Shown in pieces: positions 10,625 to 20,337 of a stretch of DNA of 64,000 nt; position 1 is the first letter of the stretch; the number at the start of each line of letters is the position of its first letter. The DNA lies in the NCBI RefSeq assembly GCF_001244545.1, contig NZ_LN852696.1, forward strand, positions 1-64,000, written 5' to 3'. Below the pieces are notes generated by a model. That model had not been told where the DNA came from. It did no database searches and saw nothing but the letters and a program-made list of their open reading frames with translations. A program made the translations under genes and the position numbers. The DNA is from Candidatus Stoquefichus sp. SB1 (GTDB lineage: Bacteria > Bacillota_I > Bacilli_A > Erysipelotrichales > Coprobacillaceae).

Positions 10625-13444
10625 ATGGTAAATAAAAAGAATGAAAGACTTTCAACAAGAGGAGTTTATGTAATTAATGAACAATATCAAATTGTTTATT
10701 TTGATAATTCTTTAAAAGAGTTATATCCAACATTACAAAATAATTCTATCTGTTATCGATTATTAAGAAATCGTAGTGAGCCATGTTCAGATTGTCCACT
10801 TGTATTCTTAAATAATAGTCAAACAGTTATTCATACATCCATAAAATATAATGAATTGTATTGTGGATGGGATAATTGTACGACTTTAAGATTGAATTGG
10901 CCTCATGAAGGGGAATGTATTTTAGTAACCATGTATCCAATTAATGATGAAGAACATAAAGTCTTTTTAAATATAAATCAAGATCAGCACTATGATGAAC
11001 TTGTTGAATTAAATGTTAATACACAGACATATCGTTATCTTTGTAATGATGGTTCAGAGGTAGATATTGCTAATGAAGGAGAAATTAAGGATTTAGTTGA
11101 ACAATTTAGCACCAAATATATTTATCCAGAAGATATTGAAAGATTTAAAGCTTTCTTTGATTTAATTACATTAGAATATCGAACTGAGAATATGGGGCAT
11201 ATAGTAGATGATTTCCGAGTTTTAAGATCAGATAATAATTATCATTATTTTTCTTTATATTTGCAGCCAGTTGAAAAGAATATCAATGAAAAATGCTATC
11301 TTTGTTATGCTGTGAATGTCGATGAAAGATATAACGGACTTCAAAAACAACTTGATAATCGTTACCAGCAACAAATAGATCCATTAACATTTCTTTATAA
11401 TCTGAACACTTTTCAAGAACTTGTTAAAGATAGATTAGCTAAAGATTTAGATACAGAATATGCAATTGTTTCTATTGATATAGAACATTTCAAACTCTTT
11501 AATGAATGGTATGGAACTGATCAAGGAGATAATTTATTAAAATATGTTGCGAGTTGTATCCGTCGTTTTGTAGAGTCAAATAATGGTTATGCTGCACGTA
11601 ATGGGAATGATGATTTTCTTTGTCTTATTCCTTATGAATGTTGTCATGTAGAAATGTTAGAAAATGAAATTGTGAATTGGATTCAAAATTACAATATTGA
11701 ATATAGATTTTTACCAGCTGCTGGGATTTATCCGATTCAAGATAGAAAAACACCTCTGACTTTGATGTGTGATCGTGCTATTATGGCTGAAAATTCAATT
11801 AAAGGAAATTATATTAATAGAGTTGCTTTATATCAAGAAAAAATGAAATTGAAATTAGAGAATGAACAGGAAATTTTGTTTAGTGTGAAAAATGGACTTG
11901 AGAATAAAGAATTTGAAATTTATTTTCAACCACAATGTAGTGCTAGAACTCAAAGAATCATAGGTGCAGAAGTCTTGGTGCGTTGGAATCATCCAACAAA
12001 AGGCTTATTAATGCCTAATACATTTATTCCGATATTAGAAAATAGTGGCTTTATTTATAAATTAGATTATTATGTATGGGAAAAGACTTGCCAGTATCTT
12101 CATGATAGAATTGTGAAACAGCAAGTGATTGTTCCATTATCAGTTAATGTTTCAAGATTAGATATTTACCAGTATAATCTGGTACAAGTCTTTGAAAATT
12201 TATGTACAAATTATCAAATACCTAAACGCTACTTAGAAATTGAAATTACTGAGAGTGCATATAGTGATAATTTTGTACAATTAATTGAAACAATATCTCA
12301 ATTAAGAAGTCATGGTTTTAGAGTTTTAATGGATGATTTTGGAAGTGGTTATTCTGCACTAAATATGTTAAAGGATATTGAAGTTGATGTCTTAAAATTA
12401 GATATGAAGTTTTTAGATATGGATGAAAATAGTCTTAATAAAGGATTAAGTGTTTTAGAATCATCTATTCTCATGGCTAAATGGTTAAAAATGGGGCTTA
12501 TTGCTGAAGGTGTTGAAACTGAAGAACAAGTTAAACATTTGTTGAATATGAATTGTGAATATATGCAGGGATTCCATTTTTACAAGCCGATGCCAGCGAG
12601 TGATTTTGATGAACTTCTTTCTCACTTACAAAATGTTGATACAAGAGATATTATGGTAGAAAGTTTACCAACATTGCAAATAGATGATTTATTTAAAAAA
12701 GATATTACAAGTGAATCTATGCTAAACAATATCATTGGTGGCGTTGCGATTTATTCTCTTGATGATCATGATAATGTGACATTGAAAACAGTTAATGATG
12801 GCTATTATCGTATTACTGGATGTAATCCAGTGGATCTTAATGAAAAAGCAGATTCGATTCTTTTGCAGGTACATGAAGAAGATAGAGATTATGCGATTGA
12901 TATATTTAAACGTGCTGAAAAAAATGGGCATTTGGGTGCAAGTGGAACATTTAGAAGATATCGTTTAAATGGTGAAATTATGTGGATGAATCTAAAAGCA
13001 TTTTTCTTACATAGAGAATCTCATCAACGTATTTATTATGGCGTAATTAATGATTATACTGAGCAGATGAATAGACAAAAAGAACTTCATATGATCTTAG
13101 ATTCAATACCAGGAAATATCATTGAATATCGTGTGAAAGATGATCATCTGGCTTGTCATATTCTTAATTATGGACTTAAAGATTATTTAGGATATAGTCA
13201 ACAGGATATGAATCAAATGGTTGGCAGTCAACTTGGGCTAGAGAGTATTTGTCCAGAAGATAGAGAAGCAGTAGAAAAAATCTTTGTTGATTTCAAGACT
13301 TGGGGAAAAGGGATGGATTTCTATTATTCATGCTTTAATCTTCAGGGTGAAAAGGTGTATTTACATCAACATATTGTCTATTATGACCAAGAAGAAGATA
13401 CTAAGATATATTGTGGTTTATGTATGGTTATGAACAATGGATAA
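10625..13444 (+). CDS. PAS-GGDEF-EAL-PAS-PAS protein, c-di-GMP phosphodiesterase
   Basis: 939 residues without membrane segments. The order is an N-terminal PAS-like domain with a Cys cluster (CYRLLRNRSEPCSDCP, about 43-59), GGDEF (about 250-405), EAL (about 430-665) and two C-terminal PAS-like domains (about 695-810 and 815-939). The GGDEF signature is degenerate (RNGNDDF), so cyclase activity is probably lost. The EAL domain keeps its catalytic set: EVL, NVS, EIEITES, DDFGSGYS, KLD and EGVE. It should therefore hydrolyse c-di-GMP under control of the PAS modules. It is monocistronic, between hairpins. Confidence 0.93.
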   Translation: MVNKKNERLSTRGVYVINEQYQIVYFDNSLKELYPTLQNNSICYRLLRNRSEPCSDCPLVFLNNSQTVIHTSIKYNELYCGWDNCTTLRLNWPHEGECILVTMYPINDEEHKVFLNINQDQHYDELVELNVNTQTYRYLCNDGSEVDIANEGEIKDLVEQFSTKYIYPEDIERFKAFFDLITLEYRTENMGHIVDDFRVLRSDNNYHYFSLYLQPVEKNINEKCYLCYAVNVDERYNGLQKQLDNRYQQQIDPLTFLYNLNTFQELVKDRLAKDLDTEYAIVSIDIEHFKLFNEWYGTDQGDNLLKYVASCIRRFVESNNGYAARNGNDDFLCLIPYECCHVEMLENEIVNWIQNYNIEYRFLPAAGIYPIQDRKTPLTLMCDRAIMAENSIKGNYINRVALYQEKMKLKLENEQEILFSVKNGLENKEFEIYFQPQCSARTQRIIGAEVLVRWNHPTKGLLMPNTFIPILENSGFIYKLDYYVWEKTCQYLHDRIVKQQVIVPLSVNVSRLDIYQYNLVQVFENLCTNYQIPKRYLEIEITESAYSDNFVQLIETISQLRSHGFRVLMDDFGSGYSALNMLKDIEVDVLKLDMKFLDMDENSLNKGLSVLESSILMAKWLKMGLIAEGVETEEQVKHLLNMNCEYMQGFHFYKPMPASDFDELLSHLQNVDTRDIMVESLPTLQIDDLFKKDITSESMLNNIIGGVAIYSLDDHDNVTLKTVNDGYYRITGCNPVDLNEKADSILLQVHEEDRDYAIDIFKRAEKNGHLGASGTFRRYRLNGEIMWMNLKAFFLHRESHQRIYYGVINDYTEQMNRQKELHMILDSIPGNIIEYRVKDDHLACHILNYGLKDYLGYSQQDMNQMVGSQLGLESICPEDREAVEKIFVDFKTWGKGMDFYYSCFNLQGEKVYLHQHIVYYDQEEDTKIYCGLCMVMNNG

Positions 13445-13446
13445 TT

Positions 13447-13485
13447 AAAAAGGGAGTTCATAATTGATTTATGAATTCCCTTTTT
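13447..13485. terminator. Bidirectional terminator between the EAL gene and mgtE
   Basis: The arms 13447-13463 and 13469-13485 form a 17-bp stem (one G-U, loop about 5 nt) with A/T runs at both outer ends. It serves both converging genes and includes part of the mgtE stop codon. Confidence 0.9.
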
Positions 13486-14836
13486 AAACAAGAAATGGTA
13501 GAAATAAGTTAGCTAATTCTAAAAATATAAAGAATCCTAAAACATCAGTTGCTGTTGTTAAAAAAATAGAAGAAGCCAAAGCAGGATCGGCATGTAGTGC
13601 TTTTAAAACGACTGGTATAACAAATCCAAAGAAGCCGGATACTACTAAGTTTCCAATCATAGCAATACAAATAATAACACCTAAATAAAAGTTACCATAG
13701 AGTGCATAAACAATAATTCCTGTGACAAGTCCAGTAACAAAGCCATTAATAATCCCTAAAAAGATTTCTTTTCTCAGTGCCGGAAAACAATCTTTAAAAT
13801 GGACTTCACCTAAAGCAATACTTCTAATCATGATGGACAATGTTTGACTTCCGGCATTTCCACCCATTCCTGTCACAATTGTCATTGTGGCTGATAAAGC
13901 TACAATTTGTTCAATTGTACTTTCAAACATTTTAACAGTAAATGATGCTAAAAAGGCAGTTGCAAGATTGATAACTAACCATGGAAGACGCATTTTAATA
14001 GACTCAAATAATGTTGAATCCAAAGATTCTTCCTTATTTACACCATGCATCTGTAACATATCTTCTGTATGTTCTTCTTGAATAACATCGATGATATCAT
14101 CAACTGTAATAATCCCAAGTAATCCATTATTTTTATTAACAACAGGAATAGTTGCTAAGTCATATTTGGATACTAATAAAGAAACTTCTTCCTGATCTGT
14201 TTCAGGAGTTACAGAAATAACCTGATCATCCATAATAGATTCCAATGTTGCCTTTTCATCAGCAACTAATATATCTCTTAAATCAGCAGTTCCAATTAAT
14301 TGCTTTTTATCATTTAAAACAAAAATAGTTTCAATGACTTCAGTTTTAGGAGCAATTTCTTTAATTTTCTTAAGTGCATTCATCATTGTTAAATGATCAT
14401 TTAAAGCAATATACTCTGTTGTCATTAAACCACCAGCAGTATCTTCCTCATAACCAAGTAATTGCTCTATGATTTTCTGATCATCTGTTTTCATTAAAGT
14501 CATTAATTGCTTACGTTTACCAATTGGAAGTTCCCCTAAGATATCAACAATTGTATCCTTAGGAATCAAATTAAATAATCTTAAAATTCTTTGATTATTT
14601 AAACAATCAATAATATCAACTTGTAATTCTTCATCAGATTCTTCTAATATTTCTGATAATTTTTCATCATCAATATGATTACATAAATATTCCAATTGAT
14701 TATCTTCTAATTCTTCAATTTCTTGTGCTAAATCAATTGTCTGAACATGATCGTAAATATGATCAATCTCTTTTGTATCATGTTTAATTAATGCTTGTAA
14801 TAATTTTTCTAATTGAATTTGTGTTTTGTTTTCCAT
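13484..14836 (-). CDS. mgtE: MgtE-family magnesium channel
   Basis: 450 residues, the normal length. The N-terminal superhelical MgtE_N domain spans about 1-125, the linker motif EDTAGGLMTTEY is near 130, and two CBS domains span about 135-255. The five-helix pore region (about 275-450) has the signature GMGGNAGSQ and the closing DPALASSIFLTTATD. The family imports Mg2+, with cytoplasmic domains closing the pore when Mg2+ is high. The start follows GGAGGTC (14841-14847). Expression is probably controlled by the leader at 14852-14933, which holds a short ORF and alternative hairpins. Confidence 0.96.
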   Translation of the reverse strand: MENKTQIQLEKLLQALIKHDTKEIDHIYDHVQTIDLAQEIEELEDNQLEYLCNHIDDEKLSEILEESDEELQVDIIDCLNNQRILRLFNLIPKDTIVDILGELPIGKRKQLMTLMKTDDQKIIEQLLGYEEDTAGGLMTTEYIALNDHLTMMNALKKIKEIAPKTEVIETIFVLNDKKQLIGTADLRDILVADEKATLESIMDDQVISVTPETDQEEVSLLVSKYDLATIPVVNKNNGLLGIITVDDIIDVIQEEHTEDMLQMHGVNKEESLDSTLFESIKMRLPWLVINLATAFLASFTVKMFESTIEQIVALSATMTIVTGMGGNAGSQTLSIMIRSIALGEVHFKDCFPALRKEIFLGIINGFVTGLVTGIIVYALYGNFYLGVIICIAMIGNLVVSGFFGFVIPVVLKALHADPALASSIFLTTATDVLGFFIFLELANLFLPFLV

Positions 14837-14851
14837 TTTAGACCTCCTTTT

Positions 14852-14911
14852 TTAAGAAGATCTCACATATGTGAGATCAGTTTTATACGGTTTGGGCTTG
14901 CCTTTATCCAT
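14852..14911 (-). CDS. Putative mgtE leader peptide, 19 aa
   Basis: The ORF reads MDKGKPKPYKTDLTYVRSS and stops 15 nt before the mgtE start codon. A GGATGTGAG purine-rich stretch lies 5 nt upstream of its ATG. Its codons 12-18 overlap the perfect palindrome at 14859-14878. Proline/charge-rich nascent peptides are used to sense low Mg2+ in MgtL of enterobacteria, and the KPKP run here is reminiscent. No homology is claimed. Translation and function are inference. Confidence 0.5.
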   Translation of the reverse strand: MDKGKPKPYKTDLTYVRSS

Positions 14912-14921
14912 AATCTCACAT
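14859..14921 (-). promoter_or_regulatory. mgtE leader with three mutually complementary segments
   Basis: On the minus strand, segment 1 is ATGTGAGAT (14921-14913), segment 2 is GATCTCACAT and segment 3 is ATGTGAGATC; segments 2 and 3 form the palindrome 14859-14878. Segment 2 can pair either with segment 3 (a 10-bp stem followed by TTCTT) or with segment 1, which also holds the ribosome-binding site of the leader ORF. This is the expected layout of an attenuator. It does not match the M-box magnesium riboswitch that I know. Confidence 0.55.
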
Positions 14922-14939
14922 CCTTTCTCATACATTCAA

Positions 14940-14968
14940 AGTATGATAAAAATGAAGTCGAAAGTCAA
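14940..14968 (-). promoter_or_regulatory. Candidate mgtE promoter
   Basis: On the minus strand, TTGACT (14968-14963), a 17-bp spacer and CATACT (14945-14940) put the start of transcription near 14933, just upstream of the leader ORF. The remaining bases to 15144 are A/T-rich with no recognisable gene. Confidence 0.6.
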
Positions 14969-15144
14969 GTTAAATATATATTTATTTTCTGGTTATTAAA
15001 GACTTATAAGTATGATATATTAAACACATTATACCGTTAATATTTAAAAGTATACTCTATAAAAGACAAGTTTAATGGAGAGTAATGGTACAGAATATAT
15101 TATCAAATCAGAATGAAAAAGCCTTATAAAACGGAAAAACAAGT

Positions 15145-15173
15145 TTGACAGCGCTTTCAACGTATGTTATACT
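15145..15173 (+). promoter_or_regulatory. Promoter of beta-glucoside locus 1 with overlapping cre site
   Basis: TTGACA (15145-15150), 17 bp, TATACT (15168-15173). TGACAGCGCTTTCA (15146-15159) matches 13 of 14 positions of the CcpA cre consensus and overlaps the -35 box. Binding there would block RNA polymerase, so glucose-type catabolite repression is expected. Confidence 0.88.
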
Positions 15174-15184
15174 GAACTTGTAAA

Positions 15185-15214
15185 AGGATTGTCACTTCTT
15201 TGAAGGCATTACCT
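15185..15214 (+). promoter_or_regulatory. Ribonucleic antiterminator (RAT) 1 of locus 1
   Basis: AGGATTGTCACTTCTTTGAA followed by GGCATTACCT fits the BglG/LicT RAT pattern (GGATTGTTACT...GGCAAAACC). Its 3' half overlaps the 5' arm of the following terminator, so LicT binding would prevent termination. Confidence 0.85.
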
Positions 15215-15261
15215 TAAATAGTAGATACTATTTTTGTGTATGTTTTTAAAGAAGTTTTTTT
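15195..15261 (+). terminator. LicT-controlled terminator before EIIA of locus 1
   Basis: CTTCTTT (15195-15201) pairs with AAAGAAG (15248-15254) and is followed by seven T residues. The 46-nt interior can fold further. It is mutually exclusive with the RAT. Confidence 0.8.
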
Positions 15262-15282
15262 GTGTTAAGAAAGGATGAAAAA

Positions 15283-15756
15283 ATGTTTGATTTTTTAAAA
15301 AAGAAAGATTTATCTTTGTATGCCCCAATGACTGGACAAATGATTGAGGTTAATAGTATTCCAGATGAAGTCTTTGCTTCTCAAATGCTTGGGGAGACAG
15401 TTGCATTTATACCTCAAGATGACTATATCTGTGCACCATGTGATGGAAAAATAACAATGATTGCTCATACTTTGCATGCATTTGGAATGGTGAGTGATAT
15501 GGGAGTTGAAATTCTTATTCATATTGGTTTAGAAACTGTTCATTTTCATGGGAAGGGTTTTGAAATATTAGTTCATGAGGGCGAAAGGGTGAAAAAAGGA
15601 CAGATGATTATGAGAATTGATAGGCAGTTTTTTAAAGAAAAAGATGTTTGTCTGATAACACCGATGGTGATTACGAATAAAAAGAATTATCATGTCCATA
15701 TTGATTATAGAGATCATGTTATAAAAGGGGAAAATCGAATTATTGAACTTATATAG
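15283..15756 (+). CDS. PTS glucose-type EIIA component, locus 1
   Basis: 157-residue stand-alone EIIA of the Crr/PtsG-type. It has APMTGQMIEV at the start and the two active-site histidines in HTLHAFG (about 65) and ILIHIG (about 80), the latter carrying phosphate. The start is ATG 15283, 7 nt after GAAAGGATG; the longer GTG-initiated reading would overlap the terminator T run. It should receive phosphate from HPr and pass it to the EIIB of the permease at 16688. A separate EIIA encoded before its antiterminator is less common than the fused BglF form. Confidence 0.94.
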   Translation: MFDFLKKKDLSLYAPMTGQMIEVNSIPDEVFASQMLGETVAFIPQDDYICAPCDGKITMIAHTLHAFGMVSDMGVEILIHIGLETVHFHGKGFEILVHEGERVKKGQMIMRIDRQFFKEKDVCLITPMVITNKKNYHVHIDYRDHVIKGENRIIELI

Positions 15757-15771
15757 AAAGAAGGGAAATTC

Positions 15772-16602
15772 ATGAAAGTGATCAAAAAAATAAACAATAA
15801 TGTTGCTATATGTTTAGATAGTCATCAACATGAATTAATTGCTTTTGGTAAGGGCATAGGTTTTCCTAAAACACCTTATGAATTAAATGATTTAAGTCTT
15901 ATTCACCGTACATATTATGGGATTAGTTCAAGATATTTAGCGCTTATTGATGAAATACCTGAAGAAATATTTGATATTTCTGCAAGAGTGGTAGATATTG
16001 CGAGAAATTATATTCGTTGTGAACTCAATAATAATATTGTTTTTACACTTGCAGATCATTTACACTTTGCGATTAAAAGACATCAACAGCATTTAAATCT
16101 TAAAAATCCATTGATTTATGATGTTCAATATTTTTATGAAAAAGAAATGGAAATAGGAATGATGGCTGTTAAAATGATTTCTCGTGAACTACATATTCAT
16201 CTACCTAGAGAAGAAGCAGGGAATATTGCACTCCATTTTGTGAATGCTGAAGCGATGGGAGAAAGAAATTTAGATGATAATATGAATGAAGACATTATTA
16301 ATGAAATCACACTTATATTGGAAAAAGAATTAAATGTTCATATTAAAAGAGATGATTTTAATTATTCAAGGTTTGTTTCTCATTTACAGTATTTATTAAA
16401 AAGAAAGAATGTAGGAGTAAGTATTTCAAGTGATAATATTAAAATGTATCAGAATATGAAGAAAGAATTTCCAAAGATATATCATTGTGTATTAAAGATA
16501 AAAACATACATAGAAGAAAAACTTCACTGGGTACCCAGTGAAGAAGAGCTACTCTATTTAATGTTGCATGTCAATCGATTATATGCAAGAGAGGAATTGT
16601 AA
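15772..16602 (+). CDS. licT: BglG/LicT-family transcription antiterminator, locus 1
   Basis: 276 residues. The N-terminal CAT RNA-binding domain (about 1-55: MKVIKKINNNVAICLDS) is followed by two PRDs with the conserved phosphorylatable histidines in LADHLHFAI (about 100), ALHFVNAE (about 158) and MLHVNRLY (about 268). The protein binds the RATs at 15185 and 16592 when the sugar is present and HPr phosphorylates PRD2. PRD1 is phosphorylated by the permease in its absence. Its own stop codon lies in the second RAT. The symbol reflects family similarity. Confidence 0.93.
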   Translation: MKVIKKINNNVAICLDSHQHELIAFGKGIGFPKTPYELNDLSLIHRTYYGISSRYLALIDEIPEEIFDISARVVDIARNYIRCELNNNIVFTLADHLHFAIKRHQQHLNLKNPLIYDVQYFYEKEMEIGMMAVKMISRELHIHLPREEAGNIALHFVNAEAMGERNLDDNMNEDIINEITLILEKELNVHIKRDDFNYSRFVSHLQYLLKRKNVGVSISSDNIKMYQNMKKEFPKIYHCVLKIKTYIEEKLHWVPSEEELLYLMLHVNRLYAREEL

Positions 16603-16619
16603 CCGAAAGGGCATTATCC
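16592..16619 (+). promoter_or_regulatory. RAT 2 of locus 1, overlapping the licT stop codon
   Basis: AGGAATTGTAACCGAAAGGG followed by CATTATCC matches the RAT pattern, and the TAA inside it is the stop of the antiterminator gene. It is followed directly by a terminator. Confidence 0.8.
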
Positions 16620-16664
16620 AACAAATAAAGAGACAATAGTCTTTTAATTGTTGGTTTTTATTTT
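16618..16664 (+). terminator. LicT-controlled internal terminator of locus 1
   Basis: CCAACAA (16618-16624) pairs with TTGTTGG (16648-16654), followed by TTTTTATTTT. It gates expression of the permease gene downstream. Confidence 0.85.
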
Positions 16665-16687
16665 AAAGATGAAAAGAGGAGAAAATT

Positions 16688-18121
16688 ATGTCAAAAAAAG
16701 AAAAGTATGAACAACTCGCTAAAGAAATTGTTCAATGTGTTGGTGGTAAAGACAATATATCATTTGTGACGCATTGTATGACGAGATTAAGATTAAGTTT
16801 AAAAGATAGTAGTCTTGCCCAAACTGAACAAATTAAAAAGATACAAGGGGTTTTAGGTGTTCAATATGTTGGTGGGCAATTACAAATTATTTTAGGCCAA
16901 ACAGTCCAGCTTGTTTATGAAAATGTTTGTGAATTAGGAGATTTTGCTATAGAAGAGCATCGTCATGATCAAGTAAAAGAAAAACTAAATATAAAAACAT
17001 TAGGAATGAAAATATTAGATGGGTTAGCAGGATGTATGACACCACTCATTCCAATTATGATTTCAGCATCAATCTTTAAAATGTTGACAACAGTATTAGG
17101 ACCAATGATGTTGAATGTTTTAAGTGAAAGTAGCGATTTATATATTCTCTTTGCATTTGTAGGAGATGCTGGATTTTATTTCTTACCTATTTTTACAGGA
17201 TATACGGCAGCTAAAAAATTTGGTACTTCACCTATTTTAGGAATGTTTTTAGGAGCCATTTTGATTCATCCGACATTACTTGAATTTGTTGCACAATCGA
17301 AGAGCTTAAGTATATATGGGATGCCAGCAAGCTTACAAAATTATACAAGTTCAATACTACCTATTATTATGTCTGTATGGGTAATGAAACAGGTAGAAAA
17401 AATACTCAATAAAATCATCCCAAATATGCTTTCAACAGTCTTTGTACCAACACTTACAATCGCTATTATGTTGCCTGTCAGTTTATGTGTCTTAGGACCT
17501 TCTGGTGCATTTGTAGGACAATTTATTAGTGGAGGATTATTAAGCCTTTCTCAATATGGTGGTTTATTTACAATTATCTCCATCGCAATGATTGGAGCAT
17601 TGTGGCAGATATTGGTAATGACAGGGATGCATGTTGTTTTAATGTCAGCTTTATTTGTTGTTTTTTCATCAACAGGATCAGATACAATCATTATGCCAGG
17701 GGCATTGGTTGCAGGAGCTGCTGTTTATGGGATGTGTCTTGGAGCTATTTTAAGAATCAAAAATAAACAAGAAAAAAGTTTAGTTATTGGTTACTTTATT
17801 TCCTGTTGTGTTGGGGGTGTCACAGAACCAGCTATGTATGGACTCGGATTACGATTTAAACGTCCACTTATTGGAATGGTTGCAGGTGGTTTTGTAGGAG
17901 GGATAATTATTGGTATATTTGGTGTAACTGTTTATAATTTGATTCCTGTTGCTAATGTTTTACATTTAGCCAGTTATGTTGGTGGATCAACTATGAATAT
18001 TATTATAGGTGTATCAGCTGAAGCTATTTCAGTGATTGTTGCGGCTATTGTGACTTATTTCTTTGGCTTTGCTAAAGATGATCCACTTGTTCAAAAAAGT
18101 ATAGAGGAGGTTTCAAAATGA
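16688..18121 (+). CDS. PTS beta-glucoside-type EIIBC permease, locus 1
   Basis: 477 residues. EIIB (1-85) has the phospho-cysteine in THCMTRLR (Cys30). EIIC (about 105-470) is a ten-segment membrane domain with GVTEPAMYG near residue 378. There is no fused EIIA, consistent with the stand-alone one upstream. It transports and phosphorylates a beta-glucoside such as cellobiose, salicin or arbutin (family knowledge; the exact sugar is not readable). It ends 4 nt into the next gene. Confidence 0.94.
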   Translation: MSKKEKYEQLAKEIVQCVGGKDNISFVTHCMTRLRLSLKDSSLAQTEQIKKIQGVLGVQYVGGQLQIILGQTVQLVYENVCELGDFAIEEHRHDQVKEKLNIKTLGMKILDGLAGCMTPLIPIMISASIFKMLTTVLGPMMLNVLSESSDLYILFAFVGDAGFYFLPIFTGYTAAKKFGTSPILGMFLGAILIHPTLLEFVAQSKSLSIYGMPASLQNYTSSILPIIMSVWVMKQVEKILNKIIPNMLSTVFVPTLTIAIMLPVSLCVLGPSGAFVGQFISGGLLSLSQYGGLFTIISIAMIGALWQILVMTGMHVVLMSALFVVFSSTGSDTIIMPGALVAGAAVYGMCLGAILRIKNKQEKSLVIGYFISCCVGGVTEPAMYGLGLRFKRPLIGMVAGGFVGGIIIGIFGVTVYNLIPVANVLHLASYVGGSTMNIIIGVSAEAISVIVAAIVTYFFGFAKDDPLVQKSIEEVSK

Positions 18122-18468
18122 AGAGTGCAATAGAAGTTGTTCGACATCATAGTTCTGTCATGCGTAGTCAGGATATCAATATAATTTTAGATGATTTTTC
18201 AAGTGATGCAATTGTGATAACCAATTTATTAGAAGAACCAGTTGTTGGACATGATGATATCAAAAAACTTATTGATGCAGAAGTTCATAAAAGAAATGAA
18301 AAAAAAGATGTTCCTCATTCTGAAATTTTATTACAAAAGGACTATGGAAGTTATGTTTTGCACGTTTTTAAAAATGAACAAAGGAACATTTTAGGAATTG
18401 AAACATTTGTAGTTGAAAATGAAAAAATTATATTTGAAAGTTCATATATTACAAAATTAAACAAGTAA
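18118..18468 (+). CDS. NTF2-like (SnoaL-type) small protein
   Basis: 116 residues in an alpha-plus-beta pattern typical of nuclear-transport-factor-2-like folds: a helix followed by DDFSSDAIVITN, then GHDDIKKLID and a beta-rich end. It overlaps the EIIBC stop by 4 nt (ATGA), so it is translationally coupled to the permease. Such proteins bind small hydrophobic ligands or act as isomerases. A role in handling the aglycone released from imported glycosides is possible but speculative. A terminator follows immediately. Confidence 0.65.
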   Translation: MKSAIEVVRHHSSVMRSQDINIILDDFSSDAIVITNLLEEPVVGHDDIKKLIDAEVHKRNEKKDVPHSEILLQKDYGSYVLHVFKNEQRNILGIETFVVENEKIIFESSYITKLNK

Positions 18469-18508
18469 GAGAGTCTCATTCATATTAAACAAGAGACTCT
18501 CTTGTTTT
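18468..18508 (+). terminator. Terminator after the NTF2-like gene
   Basis: AGAGAGTCTC (18468-18477) pairs with GAGACTCTCT (18493-18502), followed by TGTTTT. It separates the PTS genes from the GH1 gene. Confidence 0.85.
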
Positions 18509-18595
18509 CATATAAACAAAATGTTTCAACTTTTGAAAAAAGAAAGCAGGTCTTAGTATTTTGATTATAATAAATTTAAATAAGAGGAGGAATAA

Positions 18596-20071
<1,476 letters not shown>

Positions 20072-20073
20072 AA

Positions 20074-20325
20074 ATGTTAGAATTTAAATTTGATACACAG
20101 TTATTAATTGAAGGACAGAATCTAAATGAAGATGAAATCAATGATTATATAACTGAGAATTTTAAGGGAGATTGTTTGTTGGCTGTTGGTGATGATGAAT
20201 TAATTAAGATTCATTTTCATACCAATGAGCCTTGGCTTGTTTTAGAGTATGCAGCAACACTTGGAGAGATTTATGATATTGTTGTGGAAAACATGGAAAG
20301 ACAAGCAAAAGGATTAAAGGGATAG
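20074..20325 (+). CDS. Stand-alone FakA/Dak1_2-type domain protein
   Basis: 83 residues that match only the C-terminal region of the fatty-acid-kinase/DhaL-like FakA proteins. The run LLAVGDDELIKIHFHTNEPW and VLEYAATLGEIYDIVVENM correspond to the VGDDDLVKVHVHTNDPG...GELSNIKIENM signature. The kinase (DhaL) domain is missing. It is coupled to the GH1 gene and to the AEC transporter. It could be a truncated relic or a stand-alone regulator that binds a DegV/FakB-like partner. A DegV gene lies at 61194. Confidence 0.7.
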   Translation: MLEFKFDTQLLIEGQNLNEDEINDYITENFKGDCLLAVGDDELIKIHFHTNEPWLVLEYAATLGEIYDIVVENMERQAKGLKG

Positions 20326-20337
20326 GGGGAAACTGTT

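Noticed and set aside
14837-14940. M-box magnesium riboswitch before mgtE
   Set aside because: The conserved M-box core was not found. The visible structure is a short ORF with alternative hairpins instead.
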